From Paulinella micropora (taxonomy: Eukaryota > Cercozoa > Imbricatea > Euglyphida > Paulinellidae), in the NCBI GenBank assembly GCA_019918135.1, contig WBZZ01006702.1, positions 12,501 to 76,500 on the forward strand: a DNA stretch of 64,000 nt, read 5' to 3'. The translations under genes and the position numbers were made by a program. Shown one piece after another: positions 20,195-31,900 of the stretch. How positions within the stretch are numbered: position 1 is the first letter of the stretch; each line of letters begins with the position of its first letter. The notes under the pieces were generated by a model that saw only the letters and a list, made by a program, of their open reading frames with translations, was not told where the DNA came from and made no database searches.

Positions 20195-21412
20195 ATGCCT
20201 AAAAGGCAGCGAGCTGGTAAGCTCAAGAAAGCCCGCAAACCTGCCCCGGCCTCTGAGCCAGAGGCCCAGAGCAGCTGCGTAGAGGCTCGCACCCAACCCG
20301 CGGCGGCCCCTTCTCGGCCTTTTTCGGCTGCAGGCGTGCTAGCAGGCGCCACCACGATGGAGGACTTCATGGAATACCACAGCCGACGCGGCGACCTGTC
20401 TGAGCTTGATCTTGGCAATGCGGTGGATCGGCAGTTGCTCCTGGAATACGGTCCTGTTTGGTCACAGGTCGGAGTGCCTATCCGCAGGATTCTACTGCGC
20501 AAGTCGTTGGCTCTCCCGGATCTTTCTGCTTTTTCGGCGTTTATCTCAGCCCTTCGCGTCGAGGAGCTGGATTTATCAGGCTCCTCTCAGCTCACAGACG
20601 ACATGCTGGCTGCTCTGTTGGAAAGCTTCCCGCGGCTTCAGCGACTGGTCTTGGCGGGCTGCGCCAAGGTCACGAACAAGAGCCTTTTGCACGTGGGCCG
20701 CCTGGTGCCTCAACTCCAAACGCTAGACTGCTCCTCCTGCCCCGTCATTACAGGCGGGGGTTTGATTAGTCTGCTCGGCGATCTTCCCCAACTCGAACGC
20801 TTAGTACTTCAGCGTTGCTTCGCTCTAGAAAGCCAGGCTATGGTCCTTTTTGCACAGACGGGCCATCCACGGCTCCAAGAACTAGATCTGTCGTATTGCC
20901 CCTGGATTGAGGATTGCGTGCTGGCCCGCCTAGCTGAGCAGAAATTCCCCCAGCTCGCGCTGCTGGACCTGACATGTTGTTCCAAAATCACAGACGCCGG
21001 GGTGGCTGCACTATCTTCGTCACGGCTGCCTCGACTGCGGCGCCTGAGTCTGTCGGGCTGTTTCAAGCTTACAGAAGCGATCTGGCCCCACCTAGCCGTG
21101 CCCAACCGTCTGCCAAAGTTGGAGGAGCTTGACCTGTCGCGTTGCTCGTTGCTTACGGGCGAAGAAACGTCGCGATGGCCCCAAAAGCAAAGGCTACCTC
21201 GCCTGACTAGCTTGGATCTCTCCAGGTGTTCTGCGCTCACCGACGCGGGTCTGTATGGCTTAGTCACGCGGCTACCAACCCTCCGAAAAATCGATCTTTC
21301 GTATTGTCAAGAGCTTACTCAAGACTCACTGGCGACCTTGTCCAAACTACCGAAGCTACAAAAAATGAACCTCACGCAATGCAAGGGGATTCTAGGCACG
21401 CGAGACAATTAG
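20195..21412 (+). CDS. Cysteine-containing leucine-rich repeat protein, copy 1
   Basis: 405 residues with a basic start (MPKRQRAGKLKKARK), a low-complexity Ala/Pro linker, then about ten LRRs of the cysteine-containing (F-box LRR/AMN1-like) class, for example VEELDLSGSSQLTDDML, LQELDLSYCPWIEDCVL and LTSLDLSRCSALTDAGL. I see no clear F-box, although the fold before the repeats may be a diverged one. The family usually binds substrates for ubiquitin ligases. It is about 90% identical by eye to 53170-54384 and sits in the same tail-to-tail arrangement with a PARP gene. Confidence 0.8.
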   Translation: MPKRQRAGKLKKARKPAPASEPEAQSSCVEARTQPAAAPSRPFSAAGVLAGATTMEDFMEYHSRRGDLSELDLGNAVDRQLLLEYGPVWSQVGVPIRRILLRKSLALPDLSAFSAFISALRVEELDLSGSSQLTDDMLAALLESFPRLQRLVLAGCAKVTNKSLLHVGRLVPQLQTLDCSSCPVITGGGLISLLGDLPQLERLVLQRCFALESQAMVLFAQTGHPRLQELDLSYCPWIEDCVLARLAEQKFPQLALLDLTCCSKITDAGVAALSSSRLPRLRRLSLSGCFKLTEAIWPHLAVPNRLPKLEELDLSRCSLLTGEETSRWPQKQRLPRLTSLDLSRCSALTDAGLYGLVTRLPTLRKIDLSYCQELTQDSLATLSKLPKLQKMNLTQCKGILGTRDN

Positions 21413-21542
21413 GCCAAGCCAGCGCCAAGTGTCAGACTTTTTCTTTCTTTTTGTTACGGAGCTTTTATTAAATTCGTCTTGATAATACGAGTAGCACTGT
21501 TAACCACGCGGCCCCCCCCCATTGGCAAAAAAAGTCGGGGGT

Positions 21543-22360
21543 TTAAAAGAGCTCGGGCCCCAGGTCTAAGAGCCGGTAGCGGATTACATGCGTAGGAATC
21601 GCTTGGTGGTCCTGGGTGGACACGTAGGTGTTGGGGTTTTCTGTTGCATCTACATAGGTCTGGTAGGTCCGGCTACGACTGCCAGGCAAAAATACGGCGC
21701 CTTGATGTTGGGTGGGCCTAACTACGCACTGTCCCACGAGCAGGCGGCAGGCGAGCACGGTGTGGCAGCCATTGCGATCGGGGGCGGTATAGCTGTGTGC
21801 CGTGCGCGCCCGGGGCGAGAAATAAACGCCCCAGCCCAGTTTCTGGCGGGCGCAGAATCTCGTGGCCAGCCCGTTGGTAACAATAGACTCAACGTACATG
21901 TCGCGCGTCCCGTGAAAAACTACTATTTCTCGGACGGGCTCTTGCTCTTGCATCAGCGTCCTGGTGGCGCTCAACAACGCCTCCAGGCTGGGGTGTTCCA
22001 GCCTCTGAACCGACACTACTACGGAGCCAGGGCTCATGGTGCTTTCAAACACGGCGCGGAGGTACTGTGCAAAGGCCTTTTCGATTGATTGACTGATCTG
22101 ATCGGGCAAGAAACTCGAGCCTAGGTTTTCCAAGCGCACTGACCAGTGAGCGGCCAAAGTTGACGGAGTTCTTGAACCAAAAATCCACAATCTGCGCTAG
22201 GCTGTCGAGCTTGCCTTGCAGCTTAAACTGCAACAACCTTCCGTTGGGGCGCTTCGGGGTTCGGTGTAAAGTAAAAGTTTAGCACAGGGCCCACGCTCTG
22301 CAGGCAAGGCCAGAACCTTGCTGTCAATCTTATTAATCTCTGCATCCAAGTAACATGCCA
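21543..22360 (-). pseudogene. WWE-PARP pseudogene (decayed copy 1)
   Basis: The C-terminal catalytic part is intact in one frame (VVFHGTRDMYVESI, GWGVYFSPRARTAHSY, YVSTQDHQAIPTHVIRY). The WWE region has been deleted in frame: FAQYL joins directly to RAVFESTM, whereas the 54-56 kb copy has about 80 residues between. Further 5' the frame breaks (QFKLQGKLDSLAQIVDFWF is in another frame) and ends with VGPVLNFYFTPNP. It is therefore a degraded paralogue of the gene at 54456-55916. Confidence 0.75.
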
Positions 22361-22966
22361 ACAAGCATGTGGGCCACGGCGGGACCGGTACAATACGCGT
22401 AGGACGCTAGAAGCACAGGCTTGCAATAGCTCGTCGTAGGTCACATTTTCCCGAGTTACGATCAGCAGTTGTTGGAGCTTGGGCAGCGACGCTACGTACC
22501 TAAAATTCGCAGCTGCCACGTGGCCCAGCGTCAGAACGCGGAGGTCGCTGAGACTTGGCAAAAAGCTGAGGCTGGCGTCGGCGGCTAGCATGCACGACCG
22601 TAAGTCGAGCCTCCGGAGTCAGTCAAGCGCGCGCAAATGTCCGAGGCCCGTTGCGGTCAGCCGCCAACAAGAGTTGAGGTCGAGGCGAGTGAGTGACTGG
22701 AGCTGCGCGATAGCAGCCAACGTGTGTCATGTGAGGGATTTCTACTAGCGCTAGTTCGGCAACTGTGGTAGGCGCCTGCACAGAGCTGAGAGTTGCTTGC
22801 AGGCCGATACTAGGCTAGCCAACCGGCCCTCTCCTAAGCATGCTCTGACCAAGGGCCAAAGGCAGTCGGGCATCGTGAACAGCAAACACGAGCGCGGCGG
22901 GATTGAGGCTAAGCACTTGCGTTCTGCTAGGCGCCGGCGTTTAGGGCTGTGGCGACTAGCAAGCAT
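22361..22966 (-). pseudogene. F-box/LRR pseudogene
   Basis: From ATG 22966 there is a basic leader (SPKRRRLAERK) then an F-box-like helix pair (MPDCLWPLVRACL ... VSACKQLSALC), as in the gene at 10570-11499. After stop codons near 22750 the reading resumes as LRRs (LQSLTRLDLNSCWRLTATGLGHLRALD), then a TGA, then LRRLDLRSC and LSDLRVLTLGHV. Its 3' end is joined to the 5' remnant of the PARP pseudogene. This indicates a rearrangement after both genes had become dispensable. Confidence 0.6.
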
Positions 22967-23090
22967 TTCTGAGCGTACACACTTAACTGATAAGTGGGAG
23001 GCAAGGTCAGATTGTGCTTTCCCCCTCCCTTGCACGGCCAGCCGCCGCGAAAGCTGACTACTGGCAGACACACACGCAAAAAAAAAAGGA

Positions 23091-23580
23091 CTATTTTTGC
23101 TTTTCGCGTGTTTCTGCTACTTTGTTGGCAAGAATGACCGCGGGTCTTTGGGTAGCCAATGATTCAAGATAGTTTGCAAATTTGCCTAGCTCGCCTTCTC
23201 TGTTAAGTTGTTGACTAGCACTTTTGTATGAAAAAACTATGGGGCAAGCCTGGTTCTTATCATTTGACAGATCGATTGCTAGGCCTTTTTTATTCATCAT
23301 CTGACCCAAAGCAGTCAAAAGGTGCGTTTGCTTAGTATCTTTGTTCGACACACCTGGCGACAACTGTAGACCTGCGCGTATTTCGGCTCTAGACTCGTAT
23401 TTTCTGAAGGCCTCTCTTTCAAACTTAGTCGCGTGCGCTCGGATATATAAGCTATTCGACAAGAATTCTTCAACAGCCTTGCCATTTTCCAAGGTGTCAG
23501 GCGGAGTACGCTTGTTTACAATGCTCTTGATTCGATTGGCCTCGGTTCCAAATAGCGACACGAACTTTGTGGCCAGCAGC
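23091..23580 (-). CDS. Hypothetical protein, 5' end replaced by repeat
   Basis: The open frame continues to 23651, but upstream of about 23580 it is the antisense of the foldback repeat core (CQDKSLTTPTASCPCHG-type reading). The gene body reads LLATKFVSLFGTEANRIKS to KVAETREKQK, about 160 residues, Lys/Glu-rich and probably helical. No family is recognised. A repeat appears to have landed in its 5' part, so the native start is lost. Confidence 0.45.
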
Positions 23581-25869
23581 CTGGTGGCTGAGCCATGGCA
23601 CGGACAGGACGCCGTCGGAGTAGTGAGGCTTTTGTCCTGGCGCTTGACCACCGCCCATCCATCCGCCGCAGGGTCGTGCTGGGGGCACGGTGATCCGCTC
23701 CAAGTTTTCAGTGCTATTTCAGCGTGGACTTTTCTTGCACTTTCTTGGCGCCCCTGCCCTCCCTTCTCCCGCTCCTACCCCCGATTCTCCGACAGTGACG
23801 GGGGGTGATGCACACCCCGCCCCCTTCTCCCCCGCCCCCCTTCCTCTTCCTCCCTTTTTCCCCCTTCTTCCCCCCTTCCTTTTCCTCCCTCCCCCTTTCC
23901 ATCCCTCCCTTCCCCGTCTGTTCCCTTTGTTGTTGGGCAAATTTCTTTTCCTCTTTTCATATTTTTCTGACCTTGCGCACTGTGGCCAAGCCATGGCACG
24001 GACAGGACGCCGTCGGGGGTAGTGAGGCTTTTGTCCTACTAGCACATTGACCACCGCGCATCCATCCGCCGCAGAGTCGTGCTGGAGCACGGTGCGCAAT
24101 ATTTGCGGAAATAAGGAAAATATGAACAGTGGAGAAGAAAATTTCTTTTTGGAACGCGTTTGTATGCGCAAACAAGGGACGAGGGGGGGGGGGTAGCAGG
24201 GGACAAGGGGGAACAGAGGGACGAGAGGGGAAACGGGAGGAAGCACATCCCGCCCCCTTCGTCCTCCGTTCCTTTTCCTCCCTCCCCCTTTCTTTCTCCC
24301 CCCGTCTGTTCCCTTTGTCGTCGGGCCAAATTTGTTTTCCTTTTTTCATATTCTTCTGACCTTGCGCACGTTGGCCAGGCCATGGCACGGACAGGACGCC
24401 GTCGGGGTAGTGAAACTCTTGTCCTCCTGGCACATTAACCATTGCTCATCCATCTGCCGCAGGGTCGTGCCGGAGCACGGTGCGCAAGATCTGCGGAAAT
24501 ATCTGCGGAAATATGAAAAGTGGAAGAAAAGAATTCGGAACGCGTTTGCACGCGCAAACAAGGGACGAGGGGGGGGGATAGCAGGGGACAAAGGGAACAG
24601 AAGGATGAGGGGGGAGCGGGGGGAATGCACATCCCGCCCCTTTCTTTCCCCCATTCCTCATCCCCCCCGTCTGTTTCCTTTGTTGTCAGACCAAAAGAAA
24701 ATTTTTCCTTTTTTCATATTATTCTGACCTTGCGCACGATGATGGCCGAGCTATGGCACGTACAGGACGCCTTCGGGATTGTGAGGCTTTTGTTTTGGCA
24801 CATTGACCATCGCGCATCCATCCTCCGCAGTGTCGAGCCGGAGCACGGTGATCTGCTCCTAGTTTTCAGTGCCCCAAGTGTAAGACCGTCGGGTGGGCCG
24901 GATGCTGCAACAGCCTGAGGGTGCCGTGGCAAGTGTCAAGTGTAAGACTTTGTCGAGTTTTAATTCAGCGTGGACTTTTCTTGCGCTTTCTTGGCGCCCA
25001 CTCCCCCTGTCCCTTCCCTTTCCCTCTCCCTCTCTTGGTTGTCAGTGCCAAGATTAAAACTTTGTCAGGGATTTTTTTTAATTTTTTGTACATTTCTTAG
25101 CGCGCCCCCTTTTTCCCCCCCTTCCCCTTCCTCTCCCCTTCTTTCCCTCCGTCTGCTCCCTTTGTTGTTGGGCAATTTTCTTTCCTTTTTTCATATTTTT
25201 CTGATATTGCGCACGGCGGCCGAGCCATGGCGTGGACAAGACGCCGTCGGGGCCGGCCGGGGCTCTTGTCCTGGCACATTGACCACCGCCCATCCATCCG
25301 CCACAGGGTCGTACTGGAGCACGGTGCTCCGCTCCTAGTTCCCAGTGCCCCCAAATGTAAGACCGTCGAGCTTTAATTCAAGCGTATTCTTTTTCGCACT
25401 CTCTTGGCACGCGAACAGAGCACAGACGGTGCCGGCCAGGGTTCTAACATAAGCTACCGCAGCAACATGACATGGGCCGGATGCCGTTGCAAGTGTCAAG
25501 TGTAATGCCTTGTCGAATTTTAATTTCAGCATGGACTTTTCTTACATTTTCTTGGCGCCCCCTTTCCTCTTCCCCTCTCCCCTGAGCCCAGGGGGCCCAA
25601 GGAGCAGGGGAGGGGAAAGAAGAAGGGTGAATGGCGCAGAAGCTACAAACAAAATAAATACATGCAACGCCTCCACTAACCCCCCCCTATGCCGGGCGCC
25701 TTTCCCCTTTCCCTCTTACTGACGGGGGGGTAGAGATAGATTAAATCCTCCCCGGCCCCTTCTCCTCTTAATTTTCAGTGCCAAGAGTACAAATTTGTCA
25801 CGGATTTTTTTGCGCTGATTTTTGTACACCGGCAAAGCGCGCCCCTGCCCTCCCGATTCTCAGGATGCC

Positions 25870-26093
25870 GTCGGGGTAGTGAGGCGTTTGTATCCTCTCT
25901 TGCCCGGGCGCCAAGCCTCTTTAGCCGCTAACTCACGTTCTAACTCTTCAATGGCGGCTTGCTGTTGCGTAACTTCGGAGGCCAAGCTTGCCAGCGTATC
26001 GGTCACCACAGCGCATAGTTTCTCCTGGCACCAGGCCACCTTCGCGCCTAAGGTGGCTTGAAATACGTGCTCCTCGGCACCATCGGGCTCCAT
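25870..26093 (-). pseudogene. Coiled-coil gene family, N-terminal fragment
   Basis: From ATG 26093 the reading is MEPDGAEEHVFQATLGAK, then a heptad-rich helix (EVTQQQAAIEELERELAAKEAW) and RPGKRGYKR. It then falls into repeat core sequence. It parallels the first third of the gene at 36912-37420 but keeps a proper start codon. Confidence 0.5.
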
Positions 26094-27571
26094 GGTACAG
26101 GACCGCTCCCTGTTCTTAGTGCCAATATTAAAACTTTGTAAGGGATTTCTTTTTTCGCGTGATTTTGTACGTTCTTAGCGCGCCCCCGCCTCTTCCCTCT
26201 GCAAGATCTACGGAAATATCTGCGGAAATATGAAAAGTGGAAAAAAAATCTTTTTTAAAACGCGTTTGCACGCGCAAACATGAGACGATAAAAGAGGAAA
26301 GATAGCAGTGGACAGGGGGAACAGAGGGACGAGAGGGAGCACACCCCGCCCCCTTCTTCCCCCCTTCTTCTTCCTCCTTCCTTCCCCCTTTCCTTTTCTC
26401 CTCCCCGTCTGTTTTTCTTGTTGTCGGGCGATTTTTCTTCCTTTTTTCATATTTCCGCAGGTCTTGCGTACGGGGGCAGTACTATTAGCCGCAGGGTCGT
26501 GCTGGGGCACCATGCTCTGCTCCTAGTTTTCAGTGCTCAAGTGTACGGTTGTCGAGTGGGACGGATGCTGTGGCAACCTGAGGGTGCCGTTGCAAGTGTC
26601 AAGTGTAAGACTTTGTCGAGTTTTAATGCAGCGTGGACTTTTCTTGCACTTTCTTGGCGCCCCACTCCCCCCTGCCCCTACCCTCTCCCACTCCCTGTTC
26701 TTAAACGGGGGACTAAGACAATTCGTGCTCTTCCCTTCCCGAGCCCGGGGAGAGCAAAGAGCAAGGGAGAAGAAGAGGGGAGGGTGAATGGCGCAGAAGC
26801 TACAAACAAAATAAATACATGCAACGCCTCCATTAACCCTCCCCCCCCCCCCCTATACCGGGCGCCTTTTTCCCTTCCCTTGTACTGTTGGGGGGGGGGG
26901 GGGGAAAGATAGATTAATCCTCCCCGACCCCTCTTAGTTTTCAGTGCCAAGATTACAACTTTGTCACGGATTTTTTTAAATTTTTTTTGTACACCGGCAA
27001 AGCGCGCCCCTGCCCTCCCGATTCTCAGACAGTCGGGGGCGGGGGAAAGCACATCCCGCCCCTTGTTCCTCCCATCCATTCGTCGCAGGTCGTGCTGGAG
27101 CACGGTGCTCTGCTCTTAGTTTTCAGTGCCCGAGTGTACGACCGTCGAGCTTTAATTCAGCGTAAATTACGTTTTCTTGGCGCGGCCCCTGCCCTTTTCC
27201 TCTCTCGCTTTCTGTTCTCAGTGCCTGAGAATCGGGAGCGGGAGAGGGGGGCAGGGGCGCGCTAAAGAATGTACAAAAAAGAATTAAAAAAAATCCAGGA
27301 CAAAGTTGTACTCTTGGCGCCCCTACCCTCCACCTTCCCTCCCCGCTCCCGATTCCCCTGCTCCTTGAGCCCCCCGGGCTCAGGGGGCTCAGAGGGAAGG
27401 AAGAAAGGAAGGGGTAGGGGGGGGCGCCCCCCCCCCATCAGTAGGCTCCAAAAAAAGTTTACTTATTTTTGTTCCCCGCTCTGAGGAGGGAAGAGGATGT
27501 GCCGCGTGCTGCCCTTTCTCTCTCCCAGCTGCCTGCCGGTCTCTGGGGGGGGGGGGGGGGGGGTTGCTTTC

Positions 27572-27780
27572 CTAGATTTCAATCCAATCCGGAATGGTTT
27601 CAATAAGCTCTTTTGCTAATTTAGAATTCATTTCAGAGCCCGGGGCAGAATCCGGCTCGTGCGAGCCAGCGTCCTCCGCGTGTTCGTTATATTTTGGAAC
27701 GGTCTCGGGGGCCTGGCTGGCAACCGTTGATAGCTCCACACCAACCCTGGCCCGCTTCCGCACCTTGAACGTGACCTTGC
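27572..27780 (-). pseudogene. Coiled-coil gene family, C-terminal fragment
   Basis: It encodes the last ~67 residues of the family (KVRKRARVGVELSTVASQAP ... LIETIPDWIEI, stop at 27572). The sequence is nearly identical to 36912-37110. Upstream it is fused to a foldback core at about 27781. The 3' flank repeat (27480-27570) is retained, with a long G run at about 27545. Confidence 0.65.
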
Positions 27781-28715
27781 GCACGGTGGTCGAGCTATGG
27801 CACGGACAGGACGCCGTCGGGGTAGTGAGGCCTTTGTCCTGGCACATTGACCACCGCACATCCATCCTCCACAGTGTCCTGCTGGGGGCACGGTGATCTG
27901 CTCCTAGTTTTCAGTGCCCCAAGTGTAAGACCGTCAAGTGGGCCGGATGCCGCTGCAGCCTGAGGGTGCCGTTGCGTTTTAATTCAGCGTGGACTTTTCT
28001 TGCACTTTCTTGGCGCCCCAGTCACCCTGTCCTTTCCCTTTCCCTCTTTCCCTCTTGGTTCGGTGCCAAGATTAAGACTTTGTCAGGGATTTTCTTTTTT
28101 TTTTTTGTACATTTCCTAGCGCGCCCCTGCCCTCCCTTCTCCCGCCCCCGCCCCCTTTTCATATTTTTCTGACCTTGCGCACGGTGCCCTGCTCCTAGTT
28201 TTCAGTACCCCAATGTAAGACCGTCGAGCTTTAATTCAGTGCATTCTTTTTCGCACTCTATTGGCGCCCCTACTCCCCCCTCCCGCTCCCGATTTCCCCT
28301 TCCCCTGCTCCTTGAGCCCCCCGGGCTCAGGGGGCTCAGAGGGAGGGAAGAAAGAAAGGGGGGGGGGGCGCCCATCGGTGGGCTCCAAAAAAAAGTTTAC
28401 TTATTTTTGGCCCCCGCTCTGAGGAGGGAGGGGGAGGGGAGTGATTCCCCCGCCCCCCTCCCTTCCCTCTGTTCCCGTCGTCCCCCCCCTTTCATTTCCT
28501 CCCGTTTGTTCCTTTGGTTGTCGGGCAAAAAAAATTTTCCGCAGATCTTTTCATATTTTGCATATTTTTCTGACCTTGCGCACGGTAGCTGAGCCATGGC
28601 ACGGACAGGACGCCGTCGGGATTGTGAGGCCCTTGTCCACCTGCTACATTTACCACCGCCCATCCATCCGCCGCAGGGCTGCGCTGGAGCACGGTGCGCA
28701 AGATGTAAAAAATTA

Positions 28716-28910
28716 ACATTCTGTAATTTTTTTCTTTAGTAAAAGTCGGCGGGGCCGGACCGTGTCAATATGGACAAGTGGGAAGTAATCTTTATTGGAA
28801 AATGCGTACAAAAATAGATACGGCAAAAAAAAGAAATCGCCGACAGCAAGAAAGGTTGTAGAGAGAGATGCCAAGATTAAAGCTTTGTCAAAAAAAAATT
28901 TATTAATTTT
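28716..28910. repeat. ~195-bp unique-looking repeat, copy 1
   Basis: Nearly identical to 35498-35715, with shared blocks GTCGGCGGGGCCGG, TGTCAATATGGACAAGTGGG and AATCGCCGACAGCAAGAAAG. It contains a 15-codon ORF (MDKWEVIFIGKC...), conserved only because the copies are nearly identical. Both copies follow a foldback core whose right arm is cut short. Confidence 0.8.
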
Positions 28911-31900
28911 TTTTGTAAATTCTTAGCGCCCCCCCCTGTCCTTTCTCTTTCCCTCTCCTAGTTCCAACCTACCGGCTCCGGGGCTAGCCAAGTAGCTAAC
29001 TAGTACACGGACAGAGAAGGAGGCGTCTCCCTCCCCCTCTCTTGCGTTAACGGTGCTGCGGCAGGTGCGGCAGTAGGGCGGGGGCTGCTGATCTCCCCCC
29101 CCCCCCCCTTGCCCTTCTCCGCCCCCTCCCCTTGCTCGTCTGTTTCTTTGGTTGTCAGACAAAAATTTCCGCAGATCTTTTCATATTTTTCATATATTTT
29201 CTGACCTTGCGCAAGGTGGCCGAGTCATGGCACGGACAGGACACCGTCGGGGTTGTGAGGCTCTTGTCCTCCTAGCACACATGACCACTGGGGCAGTACC
29301 ATTCGCCGCAGGGTCGTGCTGGGGCACGGTGCTCCGCTCCTAGTTTTCAGTGCTCAAGTGTACGACCGTCGAGTGGGCCGGATGCTGTGGCAACCTGAGG
29401 GTGCCGTTGCAAGTGTCAAGTGTAAGGCTTTGTCGAGTTTTAATTCAGCGTGGACTTTTCTTGCACTTTCTTGGCGCCCCACTCTCCCTGTCCCTTCCCC
29501 TCCCCTCTCCCTCTTGTACATTCTTAGCGCGCCCCTGCCTTCCATCTCCCGCTCCCGCTCCCGATTCTCAGACAGCGGACTAAGACAATTCGTGCTTCCT
29601 CCTTCCCTGCCTCTTCCCTCTGCACGCGCAAACAAAGGACGAGAGGGGGAGGGATGGCGGGGGACAAGGGGAAGAGAAGGGAAAGGGGGGGACTAGACAA
29701 TTCGTGCTCTCTCCCCCTCCCCTGCATCTTCTTCTCTCCCCTCTACTCCATCCCCCCTCCTGAGCCCGGGGGCTCAAGGAGCAAGGGAGGGGAAGGGCGC
29801 GCTAAGAATGGCGCAGAAGCTACAAACAAAATAAATACATGCAACGCCTCCACTAACCCCCCCCCCCCCCCCTATGCCGGGCGCCTTTCCCCTTTCCCTC
29901 TTACTGACGGGGGGTACAGATAGATTAAATCCTCCCCGGCCCCTTCTCCTCTTAGTTTTCAGTGCCAAGATTACAAATTTGTCACGGATTTTTTTGCGCT
30001 GATTTTTGTACACCGGCAAAGCGCGCCCCTGCCCTCCCGATTCTCAGACAGTCAGAAAGGGGCGGGTAGAAGCACATCCCCCTTCTTCTCCCCCTTTCTT
30101 TTCCTCCCCCCCCCCCCTTCTTCCCTTCCCCCCGTCTGTTCCCTTTGTTGTCGGGCAAAAAAAAATTCATTTCCTCGTTTTATATTTTTCTGACCTTGCG
30201 CACGGTGGTCGAGCCATGGCACGGACAGGACGCTGTTGGGGGTAGTGAGGCACTTGTCCTCCTGGCACAATGACCACCGCCCATTCATTCGCCGCAGGGT
30301 CGTGCTGGAGCACTGTGCCCTGCTCCTGGTTTTCAGTGCCCCAATGTAAGACCGTCGAGCTTTAATTCAGCGCATTCTTTTTCGCACTCTCTTGGCAAGC
30401 GAGCAGAGCACAGACGGTGCCGGCCAGGGTTCTGACATAGGCTACTGCAGCAACATGACGTGGGCCGGATGCTGCGGCAGCCCGAGGGTGCCGTTGCAAA
30501 TGTCAAGTGCAATGCCTTGTCGAGCTTTAATTCAGCGTAAATTCTCTCCATCTCCTAATTCTCAGTGTCAAGTGTAAGACTTTGTCGAGTTTTAATTCAG
30601 CGTAACTTTTCTTGCACTTTCTTGGCGCCCCAGTCACCTTGTCCTTTCCCTTTTCCTCTTTCTCTATTGGTTCTCAGTGCCAAGATTAAGACTTTGTCAG
30701 GGATTTTTTATTTTGTTGTACACCGACGAAGCGCGCCCCTGCCCTCCCTTCTCCCGCTCCCGCCCCCTTTTCATATTTTTCTGACCTTGCGCACGGTGGC
30801 AGAGCCATGGCACGGACAGGACGCCGTCGGGCCGGCCGGGGCCTTTGTCTTCCTAGCACATTGACCACCGCCCATCCATCCGCCGCAGCCACCCTAACGC
30901 GCGCCCCCCCCCCCCCCTCCTCTCTCTCCTTAAATTTGTCTTGTGCCTCCCCTTCCCTCTCCTCCACTCCCCCTGAGCCCGGGCGGCTCAAAGAGCAGAG
31001 AGCAGAACTGAAACAAAACTAAGAAGATGCCTACTGAGCCCATGCCGGAGCGCCCCCCCCCCCCCTTCATTTGTCTGGTCCCGTTTGCAGGGGGGGGGTT
31101 GTTTCCCCCTTTGGCGCTCCCCCCCCTCTCTATGCAAAAATCCTTTCTGCCACCCTCCCCTTCTCCCCTGAGCCCAGGGGGCTCAAGGAGCAGGGAAAGG
31201 GGGAGGGGAAGGGCGCAGAAGCTACAAAAAAAATAAATACATGAAACGCCTCCACTAAGCCCCTTCCCCCATGCCGAGCGCCCCCCCCCTTATATCTCCC
31301 TGTCAAAATTTTCAGACGGGGGAGGGGGCTAAGACAATCCGTGATCTTTCCCTCCCCTGCTCCTTCCCTCTCCCACTCTCCGTTCTCAGATGATGGGCAA
31401 GCACAGATCGTGCTTTTCCCTTCCCTGCCTCTTGCCTCTCCCTCTCGTAGTTCCAACCTACCGGCTCCGGGGCTAGCCAAGTAGCTAACTAGTACACGGA
31501 CAGAGAAGGAGGCGTCTCCCTCCCCCTCTCTTGCGTTAACGGTGCTGCGGCAGGTGCGACAGTAGGGCGGGGGCTGCTGCTCTCCCCCCTTGCTCGTCTG
31601 TTTCTTTGGTTGTCAGGGTCGTGCTCGAGCACAGTGCGCAAGATCTGCGGAAATATCTGCAGGAATATGAAAAGTGGAAAAGAAAGTTTTCTTCGGAACG
31701 CGTCTGCACGCGCTCTGAGGAGGGACGAGAGGAGGGGGGGGGGGGGGATAGCAGGGGGACAAGGGGGAACAGAGGGACGAGAGAGGGGACGGGGATGGAG
31801 AGCACACGCGCCCCTCCCTGTACACGTTCTCAGTGCCAAGATTAAAATTTTTTCTTTTAGTAATTTCTTTTCGCGTGATTTTTCTTGTACACCGGCGAAG

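Noticed and set aside
22479-22748. 89-codon plus-strand ORF
   Set aside because: It is antisense to the F-box/LRR pseudogene, whose leucine repeat pattern is clear on the minus strand.
28770-28817. 15-codon ORF MDKWEVIFIGKC... conserved in two repeat copies
   Set aside because: The two copies are nearly identical overall, so ORF conservation carries no information.
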